In this document: piece by piece, positions 27,301 through 38,009 of the stretch
How the letters are laid out: every line of letters begins with the position of its first letter
Numbering within the stretch: position 1 is the stretch's first letter
Source of the DNA: Tetragonia tetragonoides
Lineage: Eukaryota > Streptophyta > Magnoliopsida > Caryophyllales > Aizoaceae
Assembly (NCBI GenBank): GCA_038025085.1
Contig: CM076150.1
Location: forward strand, 4,196,001-4,260,000
DNA: 64,000 nucleotides
Direction of reading: 5' to 3'
Program-made: the position numbers and the translations under genes
The notes under the pieces: model-generated
What the model saw: the letters and a program-made list of their open reading frames with translations, nothing else
Told to the model about the DNA's origin: nothing
Databases searched by the model: none

Positions 27301-28380
27301 GAGCTCACATCCCGTGTTGGTTATCATTGTAACGTTGCCTATCCCCACGATCTTACTGGTCACTTTGTTTCCCATTTTCACATTACCAAAGTCTCCTCTT
27401 TGGTAGCTCGAAAAGAATTCTTCATGTGGGGTGACATGGAAGGATGCCCCTGAATCAACAATCCATGTGCTATTGTTTTCGGCAATGTTAAGGTAATTGT
27501 CTTCCCTAAATAGAAAGACATCGTCAAAGTCCTCCTTTGTCGCCACAGCAGTTGTGCTGGTCTCTTCTTCTTTCTTCTTCGGGTTGATTTGGTCGGGCTT
27601 GACATTTCCAGCCTTTTGATCTCTCTTGAGATTCCGGCATTCTGACCTCTTGTGACCCGGCTTGCCACAATAGTAGCAAGTGACTCTTAGGCGTGACTTT
27701 GATCGCCCTCTCGACTTGTCACGACCTCTCGTCTGACTTCTTCCATGAGTTTCATTTCTACCCCTGGACTCGACAACATTAGCCTTGGAATGGGAGGAGA
27801 TACCACGTTCCTTCCTTCTCGACTCTTCGTTCATTAAACTGTCTGAGACGGTATCTGTGGTCAGTTTGCCTTCTGGGGCCGAGTTGCTAAGTGTCACTAC
27901 GAGAGTGTCCCAACTCTCCGATAATGAGCTAAGAAGCAACAAGGCTTGTAATTCATCATCGATCTTCATATCGATCTTTCCAAGGTGATTAATAATCCCC
28001 TTGAAGGTGTTGAGATGTTCGATCATATTCTGACCATCTCTATACTCCAACTTCACTAGTCGTCTCACCAAATGAGCCTTGTTTCGAGGCGTCTTTTTCT
28101 GAATCATAAACTCTAGTTTTGTCCATAACTCGAAGGCATTGGTGTAAGTTGACACGTGCTCGAACAAGCTCCGATCAATGAACTTGCGAATCATAGCCAC
28201 CGCTTTTCTATTTAAAAGCGTCCAATCTTCATCGGACTTTTCTGTCGGCTTTTTATCGGTTGTGACTGGCACGTGAAAATCTTTGCAATATAAATGGTCC
28301 TCCATCATTGGCTTCCAATAGGAATAATTCTCTGTGGTTAGTTTAAACATGTCACCATCATGAGTGACGCTTAACTCCAT
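24352..28380 (-). pseudogene. Copia gag-pol polyprotein, four in-frame stops
   Basis: A single frame of 1343 codons runs from ATG at 28380 to the terminal stop at 24352. The gag N-terminus is MELSVTHDGDMFKL; the zinc knuckle CYYCGKPGHKRSEC follows; the protease has WIVDSGASFHVTP; the GAG-pre-integrase domain has LWHKRLGHMSQKG; the integrase has TFIDDHSRKVW and SDNGGEYRG; the RT has LDVKTAFLHGDL and the YVDDMLI catalytic motif; the RNase H has GYTDADMAGD and LSPTEAEY. In-frame stops sit at 26920 (TAG), 25969 (TGA), 25423 (TAA) and 24898 (TAA). There is no frameshift anywhere, so the element decayed by point changes only. As written it cannot make a full polyprotein, and any movement would need help in trans. 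Confidence 0.95.
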
Positions 28381-28433
28381 TTTAACTCACACAAGAATAT
28401 TTTATTGCTCAATAAACCTTGCTCTGATACTAC

Positions 28434-29213
28434 TGTTGGGGAAAATGCGAATAATTGCGGAATAATAATTTTCCTCTTTGTATGATTAAAATAGGCTAAA
28501 TAAAATATGCGGGAAAATAATAGATGAGGACACCAGAATTTTTACGTGGAAAACCCTTCAAATCAAAAGGAAAAACCACGGAACCTTTGGTCCGGTAAAA
28601 CTTCCACTATAATAGTAGGATTACAAGATGTCGTCTCTAGTATGAACTAGAGGATATCAAACAATGACCTCACCGACAAAAGGATGGATTACAATAGTAT
28701 ATAAACCCACCAAAATGGTGGAACACTCAAATTATCTCACTTTGTAGTGGCTCTCTCTCACTCTCTCTAGAATGGATGTCTCTCACACTTGTGTATGTGT
28801 GGAATGCTTCTCACTTGTTGTTGTGAGTGTACTTCACAACTTGTGGATTTCTCTCACACTTGAGTATGTGTGGAATGCTTCTCTTCAATTGGATTGGATT
28901 GAATTGGATTTTGCCTTCTTCAAGTCCTCCTATTTATAGGGGATGAGATGAGCTAGTGAACGTATTTGATATTCACTAGAATTTATGTTAACTGAGAGCA
29001 TAAATTGAAGAAACTTATGGTACTTTCAATCTTGAGCGTTAAGTGAGATTTTATCTTCCCACATTAATTCTCCTAGAAAGTAAATGACTAATGGTGTAAC
29101 ATAACACGACCAATAACCCATGGCAATTTACTTTGGTTGTTTTCTACCTTTCCAGTTTCTTCCTTTAATTTATTTATTGTTGTTGTGCCATCAAGTATGA
29201 GGGACTCCCAACA
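28434..29213 (-). repeat. Copia 5' LTR (right in the window)
   Basis: 780 bases, same termini as the other LTR. Transcription of the element would start here and run leftwards. The (CT)n tract is 8 bases shorter than in the left LTR. Confidence 0.95.
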
Positions 29214-29218
29214 CATGC

Positions 29219-29650
29219 CGATATGAACACCTATGAATCTACATCTCGGCAAAGGAAGAAAGGAAGATATGAACGACCTAGCAATTCCTCATATGCAATG
29301 TTAAACAATTAGCCAATTCCAAATTAAAGGAATGAACACTTCAATCATAAAAACTTAATCATATGTCGTTTGTTGACGAATGTGTTTGAATTTGGATACA
29401 ACAATTTGTGAACGGACGGATATTTTCTTCTCCTATTATAATTCCCCAACACATCTATCGCACCAAACTATATGAGTACTATGTATGAGTAGAATGAAAA
29501 CTAATAGTCGAAAGGATGATCAATGTCACCTCGAATAATACCACAAATTAAGGGGGGACCTATAAAAACTACAACTACAAAGAATAAATTGTAAAATCTT
29601 AAAATTTGGTTTCAGTATGAATGAGATTTATGAATGGATGGCTAATTAAA
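29219..29650. other. Intergenic, no gene seen
   Basis: AT-rich flank to the right of the Copia element. Nothing recognisable was found. Confidence 0.4.
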
Positions 29651-29654
29651 GGGG

Positions 29655-29871
29655 TAGTGGAGTTGGTCGTGGGGTTGATATTTCATGACAAAGGTCATGG
29701 GTTCAATTCCCACTAGGCCTCTTTGCTAAGCCTGTCTACAAGATTTATCTTGTTGGCTTACCTGGTGTGTGGTTTGCAGGCTATTGCATACAATCAGGGT
29801 TTATCCGGCGCACACTCGAAGAGTAGTGGCTGAGGGTTCCTCGTTAAAAAAAAAAAGAAAAAAGAAAAAAG
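29655..29871 (+). mobile_element. tRNA-derived SINE with A-rich tail
   Basis: A box A-like GTAGTGGAGTTGGTCGTGG is followed about 35 bases on by a good box B, GGGTTCAATTCCC. It ends in TTCCTCGTT and an A-rich tail. The central phrase ATTTATCTTGTTGGCTT reappears in the SINE at 36095-36432, so these are members of one family. Confidence 0.65.
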
Positions 29872-30003
29872 AGGAACCATCTAACGCACAGTCTCGAATA
29901 TTCCACAAATTAATTCTTATAAGTGCTCCTCAGAAAACTTTAACTCACAAAGTGGTGCAACTTTAGAGTAACGTGTTACTAGCGAAACTGCTTGATCGAT
30001 CTC

Positions 30004-30041
30004 CGCCCATGCTCTATTAAGCCGCCCATGCTCTATTAAGT
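30004..30041. repeat. Perfect 19-bp tandem duplication
   Basis: CCGCCCATGCTCTATTAAG is repeated twice head to tail, just downstream of the bHLH gene. Confidence 0.9.
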
Positions 30042-31214
30042 TGTGAGTGGAAAAATGCAACAATAGCAGCATCACTTTTGTGCCCTTAATTAATCTCCAT
30101 TCTTCAAAATTTTTGCACACAATTAGGAACAATAATTAGTCTAAAGTACGTTAATATCAAATAATGCACTGAGAAGAAAGTTATTCGTATGTCACTGTGC
30201 CAAGTCAGCAAGGATTCTTCTGACTGCTTCTTTGAAGGCGGACTCATCCCATTCGGTCCCCTACAAATTAAACATCACGAGCCACGTTTTAAACATTCTA
30301 ATCCTTTCAAAAATCAAATTGCAATATTAAACCAAACTCTATATAGTCTACCATTTCAATCTTGAATATTAATATTTGAAAATAGCGCGCCGTGAGTACC
30401 ATTCATAGTATTCAATGAGTAACACCTCACATGCAATGAAACTAGCTTTAGGTACGTAGTGTATTTGGTATCCAACATCGACTACAATAACTATTTTTAC
30501 GCTAAGCAGTTTAAAGAGTGGAGCATATGCATGGCCTATGGATGATTTAGAGAATGCGTCTTAATTAATGTTCCATATTGGGGATACATATGCGTCACAG
30601 AAGCTAAATTTGAAATACGACAACTTGCAAAATACTAAATCCTCGTGATCTTTTATTACTAATTTACTTGTAATTCATCCAAACCCTCGTGATCTTTTAT
30701 TAAGATGAAATGATCACATTCTCAAGAATAAGTCAAGCCTATATTGCCTGTTCAACTTTATTATAGGTTGCCTTGATTAAAATACTAACAAACCATAAGC
30801 AACAAAAGTGAAAGAAACCACCACGTACTAACTTCTGGTAATAGTAAAGAAATACTAGAAAAAAACCTCGTCTTTTGCTAAGTTCAAGATGAATATACTA
30901 CTAGTTAGCTAGACATATTCTATGCATGTCAACATGGACTTGACCTAGCTAGACTTCTTCTAGAAGTATTCAAAGTATTAGCACCAGCAGGTTTAATATT
31001 TTTTGGGTGGAAAGCAGCAGGTTTAATATTGCCACTTGACGCATCCATACAAGTAATACTAAGTTATTGATTAGCAAAAAAAAAGAGTAATACTAAGTTA
31101 TTTTAGAACATAATCAAATTACATAACCCTAATTAATGCAAGTATTTCCACCCAAATTAAACCCAAAAAAAATATTTCCACCCAAATATAACTCAATATA
31201 ATGTTGAATGTAAT

Positions 31215-31375
31215 TTGTAAAACACAAAATTTTTTATAAAACGGTCTTTTTTATAACTTTTGGTGAGGCGGGGTCACTTTTCATTGAAACAAGGGTCACT
31301 GTTCACCATAAGTGACCCCTACATTTCTGAAAAGTGACCCAAAATTTTTGTGAGTTGGGCTCACACAAGACTTGC
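31215..31375 (+). repeat. Dispersed repeat (GGGTCACTTTTCATTGAAAC family)
   Basis: The text TTTTGGTGAGGCGGGGTCAC ... CCCCTACATTTCTGAAAAGTG ... TTTTGTGAGTTGGGCTCACA is matched on the opposite strand at 37395-37535. It lies in the last intron of the bHLH gene. No coding capacity. Confidence 0.55.
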
Positions 31376-31520
31376 TGATATCGATCATTCAATGTAAAAT
31401 TTTAACACAAAAATAAATTTTTTCCAGTAATAGATAGACTATTGCCTTTTATATATTTCGAAACTTAAATTATAAAAATATTTAATGGAGATATGGTCAG
31501 GTGCTCTCATGATACCAATA

Positions 31521-31737
31521 TCAACTTCAACATTACCTCGGTCTTTAAAGAGGCTCCCACTTAGGTAGGGTAGGGGGGTTAGTTGTACGCAACTTTATTT
31601 CTGTGAAAGTCTCACAAATTAAGAAAATGTTTTCATTTGACCCGAGATCCGAGTGCGACGACCATCGACAACTTCACAATACATAAGAAGCGCAGACAGT
31701 CTAGCTATGAGTCATTTTGCTTTAGTCTATTATGATA
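31521..31737 (-). mobile_element. SINE, TTGATGTT-tailed family, copy 1 (diverged)
   Basis: Diverged member of the family best seen at 32777-33068. The shared text includes GAGGCTCCC, TTGTACGCA, GACCCGAGATCCGA and CGACGACCATCG. It lies in the last intron of the bHLH gene. Confidence 0.75.
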
Positions 31738-32776
31738 AAAAAAAAAAAAAAAAATCTTATTATCCATGATTACCAATATTATTAGTGAATAACAACACCT
31801 ATATATGGTTCATGAATACCCTTTTCATGGGAGACCAACCATTTGCCAAATTTTAATATATCATAAACATCTTGGTCTTAATGTTTAAACTTGAAATAGG
31901 TTTTCAATGTAACATAAAAATGGGTTTTCAATGGTTAAACTTGAAAATGAGAAAATTGACAAACTTCACTATTCAAATAGGGTTTTGTTATATTGGTACC
32001 TCAATTCTCAGCCTGAAGGTGGCCCAGTTTGTAGGGCTTTGATGAACTACTACTCGTGCAGTTTCATGATGAGTTTGAGCTGCATCCATTGACACCAAAC
32101 TTGCTTCTCTAACTTGCTTTAGAAATTCCAATACCCTAATAACCAAATCACTGGCTGAATAATTTGAGCCTCTCAACATCACTTGCAACTCTACTATTCT
32201 GATCTCTTCTGATGTCGATTCCGAGACCGTCGTAAGCTGAACATTTAGCCTTTCATTTCTAGAGACGATGACATCTAGTGGTTGTTGTTCTTCACTTCTT
32301 GTAGTAGTCTCTTTTGTAGGGAGGAGTTGTGCCTCCAAGAATTGGTTCCTTTTGGTTAGTTCCATTAGCTGAGATTTTAACGAGCTCACGTACTCCTTTG
32401 TAGTTCTTAGCACTGATGCTTTGTCTTTCTGTATCATAAATTCATATGGCACAAGTTAACCATCAACCCAAGCTAGCTAGTCTTAATTCACTGATTGTAT
32501 CTAATGCAAGTTCAAACTTAAGAAACACAAAACCAATCCCTCTACAACACAGTGATAAAGTATGTTGATGGTTGAAAACCCAATCAATATTATTTATCGA
32601 TCCCTTATCCCTCACCACTTAGGAAATAGGGGTTTTCAAGATTTGATCACATGAGTACATACTTTTGGTCATCTGTAGCTATGATACCATTTGACGAACC
32701 AATTCAACCTAAAGTTTAAGTTTAAGTTGGAGGTTCATCGATTAATATTATAATATAAGGTATATGTAATTATGTA

Positions 32777-33068
32777 CATTAACATTAACATTAACATTAA
32801 TATTACCCCAGTGCCTCCAAAGAGGCTCCCGCCTAGGCAGGGTAAGGGGGGGTCGGTTGTACGCAGCCTTACTCCTGTGAGAGTCTCGCAGAGAGGCTGT
32901 TTTCGTTTGACCCGAGATCCGAAGTGCGACGACCATCGGCAACTTCACAATAAATAAGAAGTACCGACAGTTTTATGAGCCATTTTGCTTTAGTCCATTA
33001 TGTTGCGAAGCCAAAAAGTAGAGAAACTTTTGGCCCCACTGGAAATTGACATCAGTAAATAAGGACAC
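32777..33068 (-). mobile_element. SINE, TTAATG-tailed family, copy 2 (full length)
   Basis: A perfect 15-bp target duplication, ATATGTAATTATGTA, flanks it at 32762-32776 and 33069-33083. Read on the minus strand it has the arrangement of plant tRNA-derived SINEs of the Au/TS kind: a box B-like GGGTCAAACG followed by GAAACAGCCTCT and GTAAGGCTGCGTACAA, and a 3' tail of TTAATG repeats. It lies in intron 6 of the bHLH gene. Confidence 0.9.
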
Positions 33069-34434
33069 ATATGTAATTATGTATGTATGGAAAATTGGAA
33101 ATCATGTTTTCTTCCATAAAATAGAGATTTATGACATTAGTAAATAAGGGCACATATCATAATGTAGAAGGACTAGAACCATCAAATAATAGACCTTAAT
33201 CTTTTCCAAATGATAAGTTTAATAAGCATGTGTTACCAGCTATGGAAATATTGGATATAGATTTAATTTCATCAAAGGGAATAATGTACCTTGGTGCCAA
33301 CAGGGAGCAAGGATCTCAAGGCCTGGAAGCTCTCATTGATTTTCTCTCTTCTCCTTCTCTCAGATATCATGTGGTGTAGCTGATTGCTCGTAGGGCGGCT
33401 CCCTTGCAAAGCTTGCATCCTTGTATAATTCATCCCTCTGAAATAGGCAATGGCGCGTTTAAACATTGTTTGCCTCGAATAATTGCTAGAGCTCATCTTT
33501 AATCCAGCCACATAACTCTTAAAAGCACTCGATTTTGGCTGTCGTTGGCTACTACTACCAGCTACTACTTGTTGTTGTGGTTGTCGCGGTGTTGAAGAGG
33601 AGGAATTCGAAGAAGACAAGATGGCTAAGTATGCCCTAGTGAGGGCAGCATCAGTGCTTTCCGGTGTAGGGAAAGGGCTGTTGTGCAGCTGGCTGAATGC
33701 TGACATACTCGAGGGAAGCTGATGGGATGTTGAAACAATTGGAATTGTTTGTTGTTCCCTCGTTGTCGAATAATGTTGTTGAAGATATGAAGATGAAGAG
33801 GTTGGAATGGTGTAAAATAGAGATGAGTACTCAGGGCTATCCATGGAGAAAGATGAGGATGGTGAAGGCCGACTTTGTTGTTGTTGTTGTTGTCCTTGTT
33901 GTTGTTGTTGTTGTTGTTATTGCTGTTGTTGTTTTTCAGCTAGTCGTGGAAGTTCTATCATTGGTAAGGATTGTTGTCTTGCAAAATCTTGTGGGAAGAA
34001 GGTTTTCATCTTCATCTCTAAGCTCGTCTAGGAAGGGTCAAAAGATATAGATCAATTAATGAGAAATCAATTAGTTACTATTACGCACGAAAAAGGTTTA
34101 AGGTAATGGCATGGTAGTTGATTCCTGACTGTTGCATCGCACATCTCGTGACTAACCTCCTCCATGCATGAGAGCCCAAGACAGGGTTCATGGGGGCGCC
34201 TAGAGAGTACGTAATCCCATTTGTTTTTTTTGTAATGGCATGATATTGTATATAACAACAGCAGTAAGTTACCTTTGGGATGTAAGACATGCCTAGCTCT
34301 ATTTCTCCTCTATCACACCCCATGAACACTGCCATCTGCACCAAATTTTCACAGAAAAACAACATGAATAAAAGAGAAAAACAAGTTCATAATGTGTTGC
34401 ATGTCAAAATAACTGCATTATTGCCTTAACTTAC

Positions 34435-34448
34435 CTTATCCTTGCTTC
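34435..34448 (-). other. 14-nt microexon of the bHLH gene
   Basis: GAAGCAAGGATAAG sits between a cacag acceptor and a gtaag donor and encodes the family's EARI-K/R block, which links exon 3 (ending FYR) to exon 5 (MAVFMGC). Its length of 14 nt gives a frame error with exon 5, where 15 is needed. Confidence 0.7.
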
Positions 34449-35280
34449 CTGTGAACATGCACAATTAGAAAGACATTAGCTAATTATTCACTAATAACAA
34501 GCCAATGCATGCAACTTGATTTAAGCAGTATATACTATCATTATATTATATGAAGGTTAGGATCATTATTACCCTGTAAAAATGATGCTGTAATTCGAGA
34601 GACACAAATCTCTGAAGGTCTAATTCCTGCAACTCCAAGTAAGGATTTCTGTGCTTGAATGCAAGTCCAGGTACATAGCTGTGACAAATTACCATGCATT
34701 ACAAGCAAATTAACAATAGGTATATATAGGAAGATTATTAATCATAAAATGCCTCTTGCTTCAATACACTATTTCTCGCATTTACTCATTATACCTCCGG
34801 ATATCTGACATGTGCGTGGTAATAGATATCATAGGTATAATACGTTCCTGCAAGAAATAGTGTATTGAAGAGGATCCGGATCCAAAATCTAACTCATTTC
34901 CAACGGTGAAAATGGATTCTTTGTAGTCGTCAAAGAATCTTTGAGCTACTGATCCTGATGAGGAGCTAGCTACTAGTTGGCTCGAGCTTTCGGCTTCTTG
35001 GTAGTACCCTTGTTGGCAAAACAAAATGCTGCCTCACAAAAAAGGATAGAGAAAACACACTTGTGATCAGGTGAACAAGTAAGTGCAAAGGCAAATGATT
35101 TTATGAGTAAATAATGAAAGATTATTGAAATCACTGCATATATTTATACTAATATTAGTAATTTTACTTGTGATCAGGTGAATAGGTCCAAAGGCAAATG
35201 TAAGAAGAGGCAAAAGACTTCATCAAATTGAGGAGGAAGGTGGCTTGGTCTCCATTACTGAGTCTAAAAACCGAGTCCAC

Positions 35281-36094
35281 ACGAATGAGGCACAAAGGCC
35301 GATACAATATACACTCGGGTTTTTTTAAGTTAGTGACAAAAAGCTGCTAGTTTGCCACCATTTTTGTAAACTTAGAGGCAGAGTATGAAATGATTGTGTT
35401 TGGGTCATATCATGAAAATTCAGAGGAAACTCTAGTTATATGTTGAAAAGTATTGAAAAAGGAAAAAAGGCAGAGAAAATTAAAACCCACATTTTTGGTA
35501 ATAATAAGAGACAACGGTCCTTGTAATTATGCCATTTAATGAGAAGAAGCCCACCAACTCGAAGAACAGAGACTATTACAGAGACTCAGAGAGGCAGATA
35601 GAGAAGTAGAAAGTGAGAGAGAGAAAGAGATTGTTTGTTTGAACAAAAGGGAACTTGAAAGGTAGAGTTTTTAAATCAGGAAGGAAAAAAAACAAGAAAA
35701 AGGGTGGAAATACTTTGCAATAAGGGAACGTTATCTTATTTTCTTATACTTTTCCAAATTAAGCAAATTGGTCTTTGACTAGCTACTCAACTTCTTGTCA
35801 ATTTGAAAAAAAAAAAATTAGCTACTAAACAAGTACCAGTAATCTAATTGTCGATGTATAAAGTTGGCATATTTCGAAAGAATAGAGTGCAATATATAGG
35901 GGATCAAATACAAATTACTTATAATTCAATTATGAGTTCACCGCTTTGGATAGTAATAATACAGAGTAGTATAAGTACGTATGTATATAAATGGTAAGTT
36001 TTGTGGTATTTGTTTCGTTTTTTATTGTGGCTTTTTAAATTTTAATCATGTGCGGAGATAATAATATGAGTAATTTCCCTTTGTTATTTGTTGA
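35281..36094. promoter_or_regulatory. Upstream region of the bHLH gene, no gene seen
   Basis: AT-rich sequence with a GAGA-rich stretch (AGAGAGAGAAAGAGA near 35615), typical of a 5' leader. No specific element can be assigned. Confidence 0.3.
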
Positions 36095-36432
36095 GTTTGT
36101 TTATAAGATTTATCTTGTTGGCTTGCCTAGTATATATGGTTTATGGGCTATTGCATATACACGGGGGTTTATTTAATGCCCACTCTAAAGCCTGTTTATT
36201 TTCGTCGTCTCCGTGCGGCATTCCGTTCCGTATTCTGTATTTTTATTTTGTCTTACAATTTTTTCATTATCTGCATCGCACTGTTCCATTATCTGCATCG
36301 CACTGTTCCATTCTACTCCACGCTATTCCGTTCCGTTCCTCACCATCCCGCACCACTTTTTGAAGAGAATATAGACTAAAAGTAGAGGTTGCGGGTTTCT
36401 CATATCTCAAAAAAAAGAAAAAAAAAAAAGAA
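36095..36432 (+). mobile_element. SINE interrupted by a nested insertion
   Basis: The left part (AAGATTTATCTTGTTGGCTT ... ATTGCATATACACGGGGGTT ... CCCACTCTAAAG) and the right part (AGTAGAGGTTGCGGGTTTCTC plus A-rich tail) together match the SINE at 29655-29871. About 185 foreign bases lie between them at about 36190-36374, with a CTAAAG/CTAAAAG repeat at the junctions. The insert has a tandem CTGCATCGCACTGTTCCATT duplication. Confidence 0.6.
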
Positions 36433-37130
36433 AAGAGAGATAATAATAAAAGAAGCAGGGCAATAGAGTACCAACAAGAGGCTGCTACTAGAAGAAGAAT
36501 AAGAAGACGAAAACGAAAAATATGATTTGAGGTTTGAAAAGTAAGAGGTCAAAGTCTCCGTTTCTTAAGAGGATTTTGAAATGGGTCAAGGTAGGAAGGC
36601 AGACCATCGTTTTCTCTCTCCAGTTGCTTCATTGTTTTGTACCAAGTATAATATCAGACATTAGTACTATTAACTCCCTTTTTAAATTTCCTTTTTCTCT
36701 CTTATTTTTCAATTTCTGTTCCCACCAACAGAAAAATTCGCATCTAAGCTATTTTATGATGATGATGATTTAGCAAAAAAGGGGGGTTGGTAACTACATA
36801 GAATGACCTTTTCAAGCTCTATTTCTTTTAATAGTTTATCATAGTTACCAACTTCTCCAAGGACCTTTTCAATTTTGGTGTACAATCGAGCACTATTAGT
36901 TAAGAGAATTAAATGACGAGCAAAAAAATAATAATTAAGAGAATTAAATAAAAAAAATAGAACACCCTTGTCTCTTTGTGTTTGTCCATCTTTCTATTTT
37001 GAAATGCTTCAACTAATTGACGGAGTAATTAATTGCTAATGCATATGTTTTAAAAAAAAAGAAAAAAACTTGTGTAACATGGTTTATTGTAATTTTAATG
37101 TGAATAAAATTCATTTTTAAATGAAATAAG
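36433..37130. other. Intergenic, no gene seen
   Basis: AT-rich sequence with A-runs. No supported coding region. Confidence 0.4.
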
Positions 37131-37262
37131 GGTCTATTGCTCATAATAAGAGATCATACATTGTTCTGATTTGATTAAAATTGGTCTCACACATAATTTG
37201 CTCATATTTTCTTTGTTTTTCTTATGCTAATTAGAGTTGTTTTCACGAGCAATATAGACAAT
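37131..37262. repeat. Small inverted-repeat element
   Basis: GTCTATTGCTC at the left is partly reverse-complemented by GAGCAATATAGAC at the right, about 130 bases apart. It may be a small MITE. Confidence 0.3.
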
Positions 37263-37394
37263 TGATATGTCGTAACATTATGATCGTACTTAGTAATTCA
37301 CCTAATTTGTGCCAATAACGTGATGGGTATTTCTCAAAGTGAAACTCGAAAGTGCTTATAATTTTAATTGATTTTGAATGCTTTCATACTTTAG

Positions 37395-37535
37395 CAACTC
37401 TTTTGTGAGACCAACTCACAGAAAAATAAGGCCACTATTTAAAAATGTAGGGGTTACTAATAGTGAGCAACGATTATTGTTTCACTGAAAAGTCAACTCT
37501 ATCTCACCAAAAATTACGGAAAAATCATCTTATAG
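37395..37535 (-). repeat. Dispersed repeat, inverted copy of 31215-31375
   Basis: The minus strand reads TTTTTGGTGAGATAGAGTTG ... AACCCCTACATTTTTAAATAG ... TCTGTGAGTTGGTCTCACA, matching the other copy with substitutions. Confidence 0.55.
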
Positions 37536-37589
37536 AAGTTTTTGTGTTTACTCTTTACTGCAAGCTTTTTTTTTTTTTGTAAACTTCAC

Positions 37590-37840
37590 AATTCAAGCTA
37601 CATTAGTTGTTTTGGTAAGGCAAGGTCATGGGTTCGAATCCCCATTCCCCCCATGCTTGTGTCTGCTGGCTTCTAGGAACTATACTAGCCCCTTATTGGT
37701 GCTACGTTGACGGGGGCCAGTGCATTCCGCTGGTTGTTCAGCTAGTCTGATATGTTCGTTATTGAACACGAGAGTCCGAACTAGCAGGGGGTGCCTCGAT
37801 CGCCATTCACTTACACCCTCTTTTTAACGAGCAAAAAAAA
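37590..37840 (+). mobile_element. tRNA-derived SINE with intact box B
   Basis: TAGTTGTTTTGGTAAGGC (box A-like) is followed by GGGTTCGAATCCCC, a textbook box B, then about 190 bases of unrelated body and an A8 tail. The tRNA-like part lacks an acceptor stem, so this is a SINE and not a tRNA gene. Confidence 0.65.
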
Positions 37841-38009
37841 GTGGGTAATTATTACCCTAATTTTTTTTTGAGGGGGAAATTACCCTGGCATTTTGGCTCT
37901 TAGGAATGGATTTTTTTCCTTTTTACGAGATTGAATATAATAATAAAAAAGTAAAAAAATTAAAAAAAAATAAGAAGAAGAAAATATCCCTAAATTATGC
38001 ATCCTTGTG

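Larger units (their letters stand above)
23550..29213 (-). mobile_element. Full-length Copia LTR retrotransposon, Tnt1/Tork type
   Basis: Both ends carry LTRs that begin TGTTGGG and end CCCAACA, flanked by the 5-bp target duplication CATGC at 23545-23549 and 29214-29218. Next to the right LTR, on the minus strand, lies a primer-binding site GTATCAGAGC, one base off the initiator-Met tRNA type TGGTATCAGAGC. Next to the left LTR the minus strand has the polypurine tract GGGAAGGGGGAGAT. The domain order gag, protease, integrase, RT, RNase H is that of Copia, and the text resembles Tnt1-94-like polyproteins. By eye the LTRs differ at about 26 substitutions plus an 8-base CT indel and a 2-base indel over about 780 bases, so the insertion is not recent. 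Confidence 0.95.
30192..35280 (-). pseudogene. bHLH041-like transcription factor gene, apparently inactivated
   Basis: Eight exons fit: 35168-35280, 34795-35028, 34573-34678, 34435-34448, 34273-34335, 33290-34027, 32000-32428 and 30192-30260. The product has the N-terminal region of bHLH041-type proteins (YICLWTYSPD, YVPGLAFKHRNPYLEL, EARI, MAVFMGCDRGEIELG), a Gln-rich middle, the basic helix-loop-helix (MISERRRREKINESFQALRS, then KDKASVL) and a conserved C-terminus EWDESAFKEAVRRILADLAQ. Such proteins bind E-boxes in the nucleus. Three lesions appear. The start codon is GTG where ATG is expected (35278-35280). The exon sum is 1766 nt, one base short, and the frame breaks where the 14-nt exon 4 joins exon 5. 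A TAA interrupts the poly-Gln run of exon 6 near 33917-33919. The exons after the stop remain open, so inactivation is recent, or one or more lesions are sequence errors. It is next best read as a working gene with assembly mistakes. Confidence 0.8.

Noticed and set aside
33697..34050. Val-rich and Cys-rich plus-strand frames
   Set aside because: They are translations of the complement of the CAA poly-Gln tract in the bHLH gene.
37620..37650. tRNA gene suggested by GGGTTCGAATCCCC
   Set aside because: No acceptor stem or anticodon arm; the context and A tail fit a SINE.
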